From the IMG/VR virus record IMGVR_UViG_3300021091_005167, positions 1-34,654 of that record: 34,654 bases of DNA; one strand, written 5' to 3'. This DNA is from a virus. The translations under genes and the position numbers were made by a program. Under the pieces are notes generated by a model. The model made no database searches, was not told where the DNA came from, and worked only from the letters and a program-made list of their open reading frames with translations. Numbering within the stretch: the first letter of the stretch is position 1; each line of letters starts with the position of its first letter. Positions 1-7,952 of this stretch are shown piece by piece.

Positions 1-2951
1 CCATTTTTCCATCCAATATCTCCTTTTTGAGATCTGCCGTTACTTCCATTTAATTTAGGTACAATTTCATAATCGACTAAACCTTCTATAGGGCCCTCTG
101 AAATAATATCTAATATAGAGATATTAGTTAATGACGTTATACCAATATCTTTTGATGCTAATAAATTATTTTTATATCTAAATCCATAATTTGCTTTTGT
201 TTGAACATCTCCAGCTCTACTTACTACTGTTCCTCCTGCGCAAGGTATGGCAGCAGATGTTGCGGTTCTATTCTCTGTTCTTGTTACTCTTCCTTTTGGC
301 ACGCATCCTTTAGCTGTAACTTGACAACATCCTCCTTTACCGCATCGTATAGACCCAATTTTAGGTCCGCTACTATAGCCCATGTTATGAACAAAAACAT
401 CATCTACAATATATGTATTATATCTTTCAACTTTAATATTGTAAGTAAATTCATATCCATCTTTTTCTATAGAAATAATTTTAAGCTCTTTCCAATCGTA
501 AGATATTAATGAATCGCCCACTTCAAAATCAAATAATGGTCGAAATTTACCGTATTTATTTAGGAATGGATGTTCTAATGTACATCTAAGGGTTTTTCCG
601 TTATCTAATTTTACTTTATAAATCGGTACTTCTTCTTTATTATGATTAAATATTTTTTTAATTTTAGATGTTTTTATATTTAAATATTTATCAAAACATG
701 TGACTTCGTCATTTATTTTTAATTCTTCTATATTCTTATATCCATTAGGAGTTAATACTTTAGTTTTCTTTGCAAAACAAGTCGCTGTATAGCTGCAAGC
801 GAATACATCTCCTGCTCTAACTGTTCCATATGTTCCAATCCATGAAGTAAAGCTTGGCACTTCTGCTATACTATTTCCATGATTAAAAGCACAAGTATCT
901 ATAAAAATAACTTTAAAATCATAAGTTCCATTTTTAGAAGGTATTCCATTTGGATATTTTAGAAATCCACTTTTACTTAATCTAGATTTTGCTACAGCAG
1001 ATGTTGTCTCCAAAGATCCTCCATCTCTGGGCGTAGAAAATAAGACCTGATGTGCTATATTTATTCCTGATCCTCCACCTGATATACTAACTCTTGGTAC
1101 ATTATCTGCTGGATTTGCGCTCCATCCACCCATCGCTGTATTTGTACATGTAACGTCTAGCTGTTCACTATCTGGTGTTGATACAGGCCCTAATGTTCCA
1201 TCTGGACTATAGCAAGCATTTCCAAGTCCATCAATTCTTCCTCCTACATTTTTTTCTATGATGCATTTGCCGATAACAGTTAATTCCCATGCACTAACGC
1301 CTCTAGTTAATGATCTTGGATCATCTATTTGCATCCAAAAGGCTGTATTTTTTTCATCTCCAAGGCCTGGGTTAAAAATTAAATCGTTAGAAGATAAAAT
1401 TTTATCTGATGGGTTTGTATATTCTGTAACTTTATTCTTACTGTTATCTATATTAAATGCTTTTACAGATCTTCCAATGCTAAGGTTAGATCCTTGCCAA
1501 ATTTTACCATCTGGCCTATTATATTTTCTAATATTTTGAATTTCTGAGACGTCAATTTTTTTGTATTGGATTACTTCATAATCATTACTAGAAAAATTAA
1601 ATGTAAATTTATTATTTTTAATAACATTTAACGATCCTCTTGGCAAATTAATTCTTGTTGGATATGTTCCTGCGTCAGGCTTATTATTGTCTGAATAAGA
1701 GCCTATGATAAAAATAATCTGCACTACCGCTGTCGAAGTATTTTCATTAGATGCGCTTGCATATGCGATATGTCCAGATCCACTAGTGGCATGTACTGGT
1801 GCACCTGTAATCTTATTATTTGTCGCATCATATGATATGCCTTCTGGAAGATTAGATATACTTACAATTTTTTGTTTACCATTTAGACCAGATATAGATT
1901 CATTAATAGCTTTTCCTACTGTTCCTTTGATAGTTTTTCCTGATATTGTGGGGGCGGTAATAGTTGTCTTTCTTGCTCCAATAACTGCTCCTAATGTAAA
2001 ATCTATAGAATTTCCTTGTTCTGCATCTGGACCTTGAATTGTAAATTTTAAATTTTCTATATGTATTTCGCTTGTGATTGCGGAAGATACATAACCATTA
2101 GGAGCATATATTCTTTTATTTGTTGCATCCCAAGCCAGGTTTAGATTTTCTATTATATTTTTTGTTGTTGTTGTCGGATAAATTTGAGCTCTTGAAGAAT
2201 TAATATTAAAATTATATGGAGTAAATGGTTGTCCCTTAAATATATGTATTGTTGGTGCACTTCTTACGTGAACTTTTAAATCTCCATAAGTATCTCTTAC
2301 AACAACTGTTAAACTTTTTTTCGCTACGGATGATTCAAGATGTTCAACTTTACCTGCTCGAACTATTTTTGCTCCATATAAAGTTGAAACTATTGTTCCG
2401 GTAAAAAAACCAACTTTAGATAAACGACTTTTAAACATGTTTGTAACTGTAGATCTTGGCTCTGGAATCGATAACCCATTAGAGAAATCAGATGGAAATC
2501 CGCTAGTTGTTATTCTCGAGGTAAGTTGATCTGTGGTTATATTAAAAGAAAATTGATTTGCTACTTTATAATTATTATCCGTATAACCTGCGCTTGTTAT
2601 TGCTGCGGATGTAACATGATTATTTGAGGCTTTTTCGCCGTAAGCTATTAAACCCTCTGATAGACTCCATACAAACCAAAAACCTTGGGTAGCGTCCATG
2701 CCTTGTATATCTATATCCATTACTCTATCTGCAAGACCTTGTATTGTTTTTGGACTAAACATAGGATTATGAGCGTCTAACATGTCTTCTACATTTGCTT
2801 CCATGGATGTCGTTGGATTTCCGTTGCTATCGTAAGGTTGTCCAATATCGTTATATTTTATAAATCCATCAAATGAATGTCCATGAGCGCCCCGATAAGC
2901 AAGTCCTTCAATATATTTATTTGGATCACAATCTTTACATTTTTTAGCCAT
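1..2951 (-). CDS. Lambda gpJ-like tail tip / host-specificity protein with long N-terminal extension and Hint domain (partial, 3' end outside window)
   Basis: The reading frame is open from the ATG at 2951 to the window edge (983 codons) and continues outside. The start follows the I gene stop by 1 nt and has AAGGAG 9 nt upstream. Residues about 325-415 look like a putative-Ig (He_PIG) domain with an LPEGISYD-type motif. Residues 725-856 form a Hint (intein-like) domain. At about residue 942 the sequence ISILDILSEGPIEGLVD begins, which matches the conserved start of lambda gpJ, the central tail fibre that binds the receptor. In lambda that motif lies near the N-terminus, so about 940 residues precede it here. 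KSRLSK-GF occurs twice in the extension (about residues 168 and 665). Gene order I-then-J agrees with lambda. The J assignment is strong from context and motif. The role of the extension is unknown; cleavage at the Hint domain could release the J part. Confidence 0.85.
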   Translation of the reverse strand, partial: MAKKCKDCDPNKYIEGLAYRGAHGHSFDGFIKYNDIGQPYDSNGNPTTSMEANVEDMLDAHNPMFSPKTIQGLADRVMDIDIQGMDATQGFWFVWSLSEGLIAYGEKASNNHVTSAAITSAGYTDNNYKVANQFSFNITTDQLTSRITTSGFPSDFSNGLSIPEPRSTVTNMFKSRLSKVGFFTGTIVSTLYGAKIVRAGKVEHLESSVAKKSLTVVVRDTYGDLKVHVRSAPTIHIFKGQPFTPYNFNINSSRAQIYPTTTTKNIIENLNLAWDATNKRIYAPNGYVSSAITSEIHIENLKFTIQGPDAEQGNSIDFTLGAVIGARKTTITAPTISGKTIKGTVGKAINESISGLNGKQKIVSISNLPEGISYDATNNKITGAPVHATSGSGHIAYASASNENTSTAVVQIIFIIGSYSDNNKPDAGTYPTRINLPRGSLNVIKNNKFTFNFSSNDYEVIQYKKIDVSEIQNIRKYNRPDGKIWQGSNLSIGRSVKAFNIDNSKNKVTEYTNPSDKILSSNDLIFNPGLGDEKNTAFWMQIDDPRSLTRGVSAWELTVIGKCIIEKNVGGRIDGLGNACYSPDGTLGPVSTPDSEQLDVTCTNTAMGGWSANPADNVPRVSISGGGSGINIAHQVLFSTPRDGGSLETTSAVAKSRLSKSGFLKYPNGIPSKNGTYDFKVIFIDTCAFNHGNSIAEVPSFTSWIGTYGTVRAGDVFACSYTATCFAKKTKVLTPNGYKNIEELKINDEVTCFDKYLNIKTSKIKKIFNHNKEEVPIYKVKLDNGKTLRCTLEHPFLNKYGKFRPLFDFEVGDSLISYDWKELKIISIEKDGYEFTYNIKVERYNTYIVDDVFVHNMGYSSGPKIGSIRCGKGGCCQVTAKGCVPKGRVTRTENRTATSAAIPCAGGTVVSRAGDVQTKANYGFRYKNNLLASKDIGITSLTNISILDIISEGPIEGLVDYEIVPKLNGSNGRSQKGDIGWKN
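384..779 (-). other. Hint / bacterial intein-like (BIL) domain inside the J-like protein, no endonuclease
   Basis: This in-frame domain of 132 residues (725-856 of the J-like protein) begins with Cys in CFAKKTKVLTPNG. It has a block-B TLEH motif, a block-F VERYNTYIV motif and ends VFVHN. The residue after the terminal Asn is Met, so the Cys/Ser/Thr nucleophile needed for canonical splicing is absent, as in many bacterial intein-like domains. There is no room for a homing endonuclease. Expected chemistry, from the family, is N-terminal Cys acyl shift and Asn cyclisation, giving cleavage or non-canonical splicing. The sequence aligns end to end with the Hint domain in the neighbouring I gene. 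Confidence 0.88.
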
Positions 2952-2952
2952 A

Positions 2953-4257
2953 TTAACTTGCTCCTTGTAAAGACGATGTAGATAAGCTGTTTCCTTCTGT
3001 ATCTACCATATCTATTGGATATCCTTCATGAGTAAAATAATAACTTTTAGTTGGATAATTTTCTTGCCCAGCGTCTGCGGGTGGTGTACTTCCAGAATAT
3101 ACATTCTTTCTTGATTGTATGCGGTATAATTGATCATACGAACTAAAGACTTGATGACTACCTATCAATAGTCTTCCATATCCTAATGGTACTGGCCCGC
3201 CTTCTCCTACAGTATTGACTGGTCCAGAGAACAAATAAGATGGTTCGCCTCCTCCATCTCCAGGAGCAGCCTCAAAATCCGCAGATGGGTTAGCTATTTG
3301 TTGTGGACTAACCATTGGTGGTGGTTTCATAAGAAGCATTGATACTCCTAAAGCAACTAAACCCAAAATAGCTGGCGCTAACTGTGCAAGTGTTAAGCCT
3401 AACAATGGCCCACCAAATGGTATTAATAATAAACCTAAAAATATAGCGAATATACCTTTAACAGAACTCATTCCTCCCTTGCCACCGCTACTCTTGCCTC
3501 CGCCTCCATTATGAACGAATATATCTTCTGCTATATAAGTGTGATATTTTTCTACGTGCATGTTATATGTTTTTTCTTCGCCATCTTCTTCTATATTTTC
3601 TATTGGTAATACGTCGCCAGTTTGATGAATTAATACATCTCCGATTTTAAAATTTTCTAATGGAGTAAATCTATTATATTCATTTAAAAACCAATGATTT
3701 CCTGTAGCTCTAATTGTTTTGCCACCCCATAAAGTTATCTTTAATATTTTATTTTTATCATGGCTAAACGTTTCTGAAATCTTTGATGTATGTATTTTTT
3801 TATCTTTATCAAACGCTATAACTTCATCTCCTTCTTTTAAATCTTCAATATTTTTTAGTCCTGTTGGAGTCGAGATCTTTGTTCCTGCGGGAAAACATCC
3901 TTGAGATCCGCCTCCTCCTCCACCACCCGCTCCCTCAATGACAGGAACAATGTCTATTGTTTCTAATTTTTTACCTAAATTCATGCACATTTCTGATTGA
4001 CAAAGAGAGGTATAATGTTCTTTTTTTATCTCTTTATTCTCTTGAGGTAATTTATCCGCATTTGGAACCCATACAGGTCGATTATTTATTAATATTTCAT
4101 ATTTTGCGTTTTTCTCGGCTTGATCTATTAAAATTTTATTAAATTTTTGAGTATTTGCTTCAATAGCTCTAAAAGCTTCTGCAACGGAACTTACTTCTAA
4201 TTCCCATTCCTTGCCTAGCTCTTCTCCCAAATAGCCATGTAAATTAACCTTTACCAT
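2953..4257 (-). CDS. Lambda gpI-like tail assembly protein interrupted by a Hint domain
   Basis: The protein has 434 aa, against roughly 220 for lambda gpI. Residues 1-105 resemble the ubiquitin-like N-terminal part of the lambda tail assembly protein I family. A poly-glycine stretch (109-117) then leads into a Hint domain (121-250), followed by a second Gly/Ser-rich stretch. Next is a hydrophobic, membrane-like segment (about 268-312, rich in Leu/Gly/Ala). The C-terminal segment contains the family hallmark FSGPVNTVGEGGPVPLGYGR. The start has AGGAG 11 nt upstream and lies 1 nt after the K stop. Removing or cleaving the Hint domain would rejoin or separate two glycine linkers. In lambda, I is needed for tail-tip initiator assembly between K and J, and the neighbours here are the same. 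The I assignment is strong. The fate of the Hint domain is inference. Confidence 0.88.
   Translation of the reverse strand: MVKVNLHGYLGEELGKEWELEVSSVAEAFRAIEANTQKFNKILIDQAEKNAKYEILINNRPVWVPNADKLPQENKEIKKEHYTSLCQSEMCMNLGKKLETIDIVPVIEGAGGGGGGGSQGCFPAGTKISTPTGLKNIEDLKEGDEVIAFDKDKKIHTSKISETFSHDKNKILKITLWGGKTIRATGNHWFLNEYNRFTPLENFKIGDVLIHQTGDVLPIENIEEDGEEKTYNMHVEKYHTYIAEDIFVHNGGGGKSSGGKGGMSSVKGIFAIFLGLLLIPFGGPLLGLTLAQLAPAILGLVALGVSMLLMKPPPMVSPQQIANPSADFEAAPGDGGGEPSYLFSGPVNTVGEGGPVPLGYGRLLIGSHQVFSSYDQLYRIQSRKNVYSGSTPPADAGQENYPTKSYYFTHEGYPIDMVDTEGNSLSTSSLQGAS
3508..3897 (-). other. Hint / bacterial intein-like (BIL) domain inside the I-like protein, no endonuclease
   Basis: The domain spans residues 121-250. 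It starts CFPAGTKISTPTG, has a block-B motif TGNH, a block-F motif VEKYHTYIAED, and ends IFVHN. The following residue is Gly, so no Cys/Ser/Thr nucleophile follows the Asn. Gly-rich linkers flank it on both sides (GAGGGGGGGSQG before, GGGGKSSGGKGG after). The 130-residue length leaves no endonuclease. Key autoprocessing residues (Cys1, the block-B His, and the terminal His-Asn) are present, so cleavage activity is plausible, whereas standard splicing is not. Confidence 0.9.
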
Positions 4258-4258
4258 A

Positions 4259-5005
4259 TTATAGACAACTCCTATGCCTTAAAACATAACTGGTATGTTT
4301 TTTAAAAAAGTTATCATATATATTTACACAGGAAAAAGAATTAAAGGGCTGATGCAAAATTGTATTATCTCCTAGATAAACTGCTGCATGTGTAGGGTAT
4401 TTATCTGATACGTTTGGGAATAACATCATTAATCCATCAGATTTTTTTAATTCTGTGCCTTTGGTTAATTTGATAAAGCCCGCATCAATAAAGTTCTTTT
4501 CATACATGTCGTTAATATCTTCTAAAGACCTTGGATAATTTAGTGCATTAGGAAAATTAATTGTTATCTTATGTTCTCTATATGCATACTCTTTCATTAA
4601 CGTAAAACAATCTGATTTTCCTAGTATAAATGGTCTACCAATATAATTATTTGAATGCTCGTTTGGGGAATAAAATTTAAATATATCAAATTTTACATTA
4701 TATAATAGATAATATATATTATATAAATTACTATTATTAGTGTCTATTTGACTAAACTCTAAATTATCATTTGAGTGAGAATGATAACATGCTGTAATTT
4801 TGCCTAATTTTGAGCAACTTAAATAATCTTGCGGAGATATAATAAAGCTATCGTTCTTATTTTTTGCTCTATTTTTGCATGAAAATATATCAAACCTATA
4901 AGTTTCTTGATTAAAATATATTAGTCCGCAGATCTCTTTAGGAAACATTTTAATCGCCTCTTTTTTAATTATATTTTTTATTTGAGAGTTGAACTCGATA
5001 TTCAT
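4259..5005 (-). CDS. Lambda gpK-like tail protein: JAMM peptidase plus NlpC/P60 domain
   Basis: I chose the ATG at 5005, 1 nt after the L stop, giving 248 aa. The open frame extends to a TTG at 5053, but that would lie inside L. The N-terminal half is a Mov34/JAMM metalloprotease-like domain with Glu24 and the zinc motif H75-x-H77-x7-S85-x2-D88, so the catalytic set looks complete. The C-terminal half is NlpC/P60-like, with Cys133 in GKSDCF, His206 in THAAVYLGD and His218/Gln219 as possible third residue. This pairing is the architecture of lambda gpK, a tail-tip protein thought to cut peptidoglycan peptides during entry or to act in tip assembly. Neighbours L and I support it. Confidence 0.9.
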   Translation of the reverse strand: MNIEFNSQIKNIIKKEAIKMFPKEICGLIYFNQETYRFDIFSCKNRAKNKNDSFIISPQDYLSCSKLGKITACYHSHSNDNLEFSQIDTNNSNLYNIYYLLYNVKFDIFKFYSPNEHSNNYIGRPFILGKSDCFTLMKEYAYREHKITINFPNALNYPRSLEDINDMYEKNFIDAGFIKLTKGTELKKSDGLMMLFPNVSDKYPTHAAVYLGDNTILHQPFNSFSCVNIYDNFFKKHTSYVLRHRSCL

Positions 5006-5006
5006 G

Positions 5007-7331
5007 TTAGCTAGAAGATTGTGGCCCTTGTTGAGATTGGTATTTTCCTTCAACAGATGGGTAACCTCCGAAAGGAAGCACGCCGATTAATTGACGGTTT
5101 TCTCTATCTCGTGGAGAGGCAGTTTTATAAGCAATCATCTCATCTTGTTTTATTTGTATTCCATTAGTTTGGAGTGAGTACCCAGAATATTCATATACTC
5201 CGGCAACAGTTATTGTAGGAAAATTTGGATTCTCCTTCCATCTTAATCTGCATCCTTTTAATGTCTTGGAGCATATATCTGCAATCCAAAAGTTTACATT
5301 TGGAGGAGAATTCACTGATGAGGATAAGTGATCTACTTTCGCTACAAAATAATAAAATATACCATTCTTTTCTACAACTACAAAATTATTTCTTTTATAT
5401 ACAATATCTTTTCCCCAATAACCTTTATCTATAAAATTCCTTCTATCATTAGGAACGATAATTTCATCTGTTTCTGTAGCTACAGGAGGGGCCGTTTTTA
5501 AACCTAATATTCTCTGATCTGCTCTTATAGAATGTATTGGCAAAGTATTTGCACTATCTAATGGATAAAAATTACCTGCAACCTCACCATAGACTCCACT
5601 GTGAGCATATGTAATTCTCGTTTTTCTTTCATAGCAGCATCCTTCTCCCCGATAAGTAAGTGGACAATTTTTAGAAAGCAGAAGTCTTCCAGGTAGTTTA
5701 ATTCCTTCGATGTCTAATAAAGATGCAAGCTCATATACAACATTCATAGAGTCTTCTTGAACTTTCCTATCGATATAAAAAATATCTGGGCTTAGCTCGA
5801 CTTCAAATATTTCTGGTTTTACTTTATCAATTCTTTCTCGATGTTCGTCAAAAGAGCTTTTTAATCCGACAAAATTTGAAGAAAATATTTGAGCATTTCC
5901 CGTTGGAGTTTCTTCATCCATCATATAATCTGTTGCTAAAATATTAATATTATATTCATTTAGTGACGTATTATTTAATGTATGCGCTACAAACGTACAT
6001 CCTGTAGAAGAAATATCTTTTATATAAAAATTATTATTATCTGGATTAAAATTCGTATAAGAAGCGTTATATATAAACTTTGGAGTATAATCAAAAGTTG
6101 TTCCAAAAGATATCGAAAATTCTCCAGAAGAGTTCGATCCAAAATTTCTATATATTTTTTGTACGGACATTTTAACGTCATCTTGAGTAAATGGATTAAT
6201 TCCCGTATAAATACCGGTAGGAATAGTTAGGTAATTAATATTCAATGATGTTGTTATTGGTTTAGATAAATTAATTCTTAAACTATTTTGATTCTGCGTA
6301 TTAATTGAATATTCACCATTGTATCCCTCACCTTCAACTAAAGATTGGAAAGAAATAAACGAAACTAAACTTTCCCTTGGCTCTGAAAATGTTAATGGAT
6401 ATGAAATTGTATTTGTACTGCCTCCATCAAAAGATGAAATGTTTTTATTTGAACATAAAATTTTTACTTTATTATTCAAACTATTTCTAAATTCATTAGA
6501 GTCTATATGAATAATTGAACTATAATTTGTATTACTTCCACTAATCATTAGAATATCTGTGGTAAATACATCTTGTATATCTGTAGATAGATTAATAGAT
6601 TCATCTATATGAAGCTGTGCAAAGTCTAAAGAATTAATAAAATAATTTTGTTTTTGAATTTTTGAATTTAAACTTCTTGACCTATCATCCGTCTTAAATG
6701 AAGTAAATATCTTTGAATTACTATAATTAGGCCTTAGATAATAAACAATCCATTTAGAGAAAGTCGATGGGACATTTTTTAGAGTCCTAATTGTTAAAGT
6801 ATCTCCATCTCTTGTCGCCCAAGGAGTATCAGTGAAATTATTAAATGGATTTACATCTCCTTCAAAATTATCTGGACTTAAATATCTAATAAATGTTTTT
6901 CTTCTTGTAACTTTTGATCCGACCACGTCCTTGAGATCATTGATTTGCATGCGAATATATTTATAAAAAGAATTGTATTCATCATCTAAAAATTGACTTG
7001 AAAATTTAACTTTTGGCGTTGGTATGGTTCCATTTGATGTTACGTCAAATTGTTCTCCATATACAGGAAATGGATAATAATAATTACCCTTCCATTTTAT
7101 GATTCCTCTGTTTACTTTAAATAAGTTAAAATCATTATGTATCCTAATTACTCCATCTTTTATGGGGCCTTGGATCAAACCATAATCATTTGCGGTGCCA
7201 GGTTTAATTTCATTTAAATCTATTTCAAATAAAAATATTGGTGTTGTAGGTTCGATCTCATGTATATGAGTATTAATTGCCCTTTGAGACTCTAAAGCCT
7301 GCAGAAAGTAATCACTAGGTTGTATTGCCAT
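5007..7331 (-). CDS. Lambda gpL-like tail tip protein with Fe-S-type cysteines, enlarged by lectin-like insertions
   Basis: The protein has 774 aa, against about 230 for lambda gpL. Residues 1-160 align with the lambda L N-terminus (FLFEIDLNEI, then YYPFPVYG, then VGSKVTRRKTFIRYL). The L sequence resumes near 514 (PDIFYIDRK) and reaches the cysteines C556 in CPLTYRGEGC, C565/C566, C687 and C694 in CSKTLKGC. In lambda, four such cysteines bind an iron-sulfur cluster. Residues about 160-510 are an insertion holding two H-type-lectin-like sandwich modules (about 310-375 and 403-468). A second insertion, between the two Cys pairs, contains a WGKDIVY...FYYFVA...W segment resembling a CBM5/12 carbohydrate module. 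The start overlaps the M stop as TAATG, with GAGG about 10 nt upstream. The L identity is strong. Glycan binding by the insertions is inference. Confidence 0.87.
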   Translation of the reverse strand: MAIQPSDYFLQALESQRAINTHIHEIEPTTPIFLFEIDLNEIKPGTANDYGLIQGPIKDGVIRIHNDFNLFKVNRGIIKWKGNYYYPFPVYGEQFDVTSNGTIPTPKVKFSSQFLDDEYNSFYKYIRMQINDLKDVVGSKVTRRKTFIRYLSPDNFEGDVNPFNNFTDTPWATRDGDTLTIRTLKNVPSTFSKWIVYYLRPNYSNSKIFTSFKTDDRSRSLNSKIQKQNYFINSLDFAQLHIDESINLSTDIQDVFTTDILMISGSNTNYSSIIHIDSNEFRNSLNNKVKILCSNKNISSFDGGSTNTISYPLTFSEPRESLVSFISFQSLVEGEGYNGEYSINTQNQNSLRINLSKPITTSLNINYLTIPTGIYTGINPFTQDDVKMSVQKIYRNFGSNSSGEFSISFGTTFDYTPKFIYNASYTNFNPDNNNFYIKDISSTGCTFVAHTLNNTSLNEYNINILATDYMMDEETPTGNAQIFSSNFVGLKSSFDEHRERIDKVKPEIFEVELSPDIFYIDRKVQEDSMNVVYELASLLDIEGIKLPGRLLLSKNCPLTYRGEGCCYERKTRITYAHSGVYGEVAGNFYPLDSANTLPIHSIRADQRILGLKTAPPVATETDEIIVPNDRRNFIDKGYWGKDIVYKRNNFVVVEKNGIFYYFVAKVDHLSSSVNSPPNVNFWIADICSKTLKGCRLRWKENPNFPTITVAGVYEYSGYSLQTNGIQIKQDEMIAYKTASPRDRENRQLIGVLPFGGYPSVEGKYQSQQGPQSSS

Positions 7332-7885
7332 TATGCCGAAACCTCTTCAATCTTAGCTTTAATAGAATAATTTTCTTTAAAAGTAAAATTCGTTTCCCAT
7401 TCTCTTACTACATATCTTGTTCTATAAAACGTATCGGAATATATTCCTGGAGGATTGTATATGAAAGATTTTGATCCTTGGCGAGATTTAAAGAAATGAA
7501 CGATTGCTCTAGCTTCATGCTCTGTTCTTTGGTCGAATGTCAATTGAAATGTTTTTAAGTCTGGATTAATTGTTTTGCTTATTCTTTGCTCGTATCCATT
7601 ACCAAATCTAATTTGAGTAATCGATGGCTTATGCTGAACCGTTGATGTATAAGACGGTATCCATATAAAAAATGGCACTTTTTCTAAGTTAGGTAGAGAG
7701 ATTACTCCTCCCCAAAATGAATTTCCAGATATGGTTCCTGGCTCTGTTGTGTTCGCTTTTTTAGTATGATCTTTTAAAGAATACCAAAAATTGCCTTTGT
7801 ATCTAACAATATCATTCTTAATAAAATTATGAGTATTATTTGGATACGAATCCCAGCGGGCAATTATATCATTAATAGAAGCCAT
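7331..7885 (-). CDS. Lambda gpM-like minor tail protein with N-terminal CBM-like module
   Basis: The protein has 184 aa, against 109 for lambda gpM. Residues about 75-184 match the phage minor tail protein M family, with ITQIRFGNGYEQR (compare RKVRFGDGYSQR in lambda), LKTFQLTF, KSFIYNPP and a beta-rich end. Residues 1-62 are extra, with aromatic spacing WDSYP...DIVRYKGNFWYSL...FWGG reminiscent of CBM5/12 modules. An AAGG Shine-Dalgarno lies about 7 nt before the ATG. It is the first gene of the leftward tail-tip operon and is read divergently from the fibre genes. In lambda, M acts between the tape measure (H) and L. No tape measure gene is seen next to it here. Confidence 0.87.
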   Translation of the reverse strand: MASINDIIARWDSYPNNTHNFIKNDIVRYKGNFWYSLKDHTKKANTTEPGTISGNSFWGGVISLPNLEKVPFFIWIPSYTSTVQHKPSITQIRFGNGYEQRISKTINPDLKTFQLTFDQRTEHEARAIVHFFKSRQGSKSFIYNPPGIYSDTFYRTRYVVREWETNFTFKENYSIKAKIEEVSA

Positions 7886-7907
7886 AATTTACCTTATTCC
7901 TTTTATA

Positions 7908-7916
7908 TATTTACAC
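7908..7916 (-). promoter_or_regulatory. Candidate phage late-promoter element (GTGTAAATA) upstream of tail-tip operon
   Basis: GTGTAAATA lies 22 nt before the M gene ATG, with AAAAGG and AAGG motifs between. The same element, GTGTAA(A/T)T(A/T), precedes the two plus-strand genes at 7953 and 8791 with 19 and 18 nt spacing. The position fits a -10-like element with a short leader. There is no good -35 box. Promoter function is inferred from the recurrence only. Confidence 0.4.
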
Positions 7917-7924
7917 TTAATGCT

Positions 7925-7933
7925 GTGTAATTT
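7925..7933 (+). promoter_or_regulatory. Candidate phage late-promoter element (GTGTAATTT) upstream of the 268-aa structural gene
   Basis: GTGTAATTT lies 19 nt before the ATG at 7953, followed by AAAAGGTAAAAGGA, which contains the Shine-Dalgarno. It is one of three similar elements at structural gene starts and forms a divergent pair with the minus-strand copy at 7908-7916. It also argues for the start at 7953 rather than the ATG at 7920, since the earlier start would place the element inside the gene. Confidence 0.4.
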
Positions 7934-7952
7934 ATATCAAAAGGTAAAAGGA

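Noticed and set aside
201-2037. Short plus-strand open frames across the left 2 kb
   Set aside because: They lie opposite the continuous minus-strand J-like frame, have no ribosome sites and give low-complexity, Cys/Ser/Phe-rich translations.
384-3897. Full inteins with homing endonuclease
   Set aside because: Both domains are only 130-132 residues, with no LAGLIDADG or HNH motif, and lack the downstream nucleophile.
4259-5053. TTG start at 5053 for the K gene
   Set aside because: It would overlap L by 47 bp without a ribosome site; the ATG at 5005, 1 nt after the L stop, fits the spacing of the neighbouring genes.
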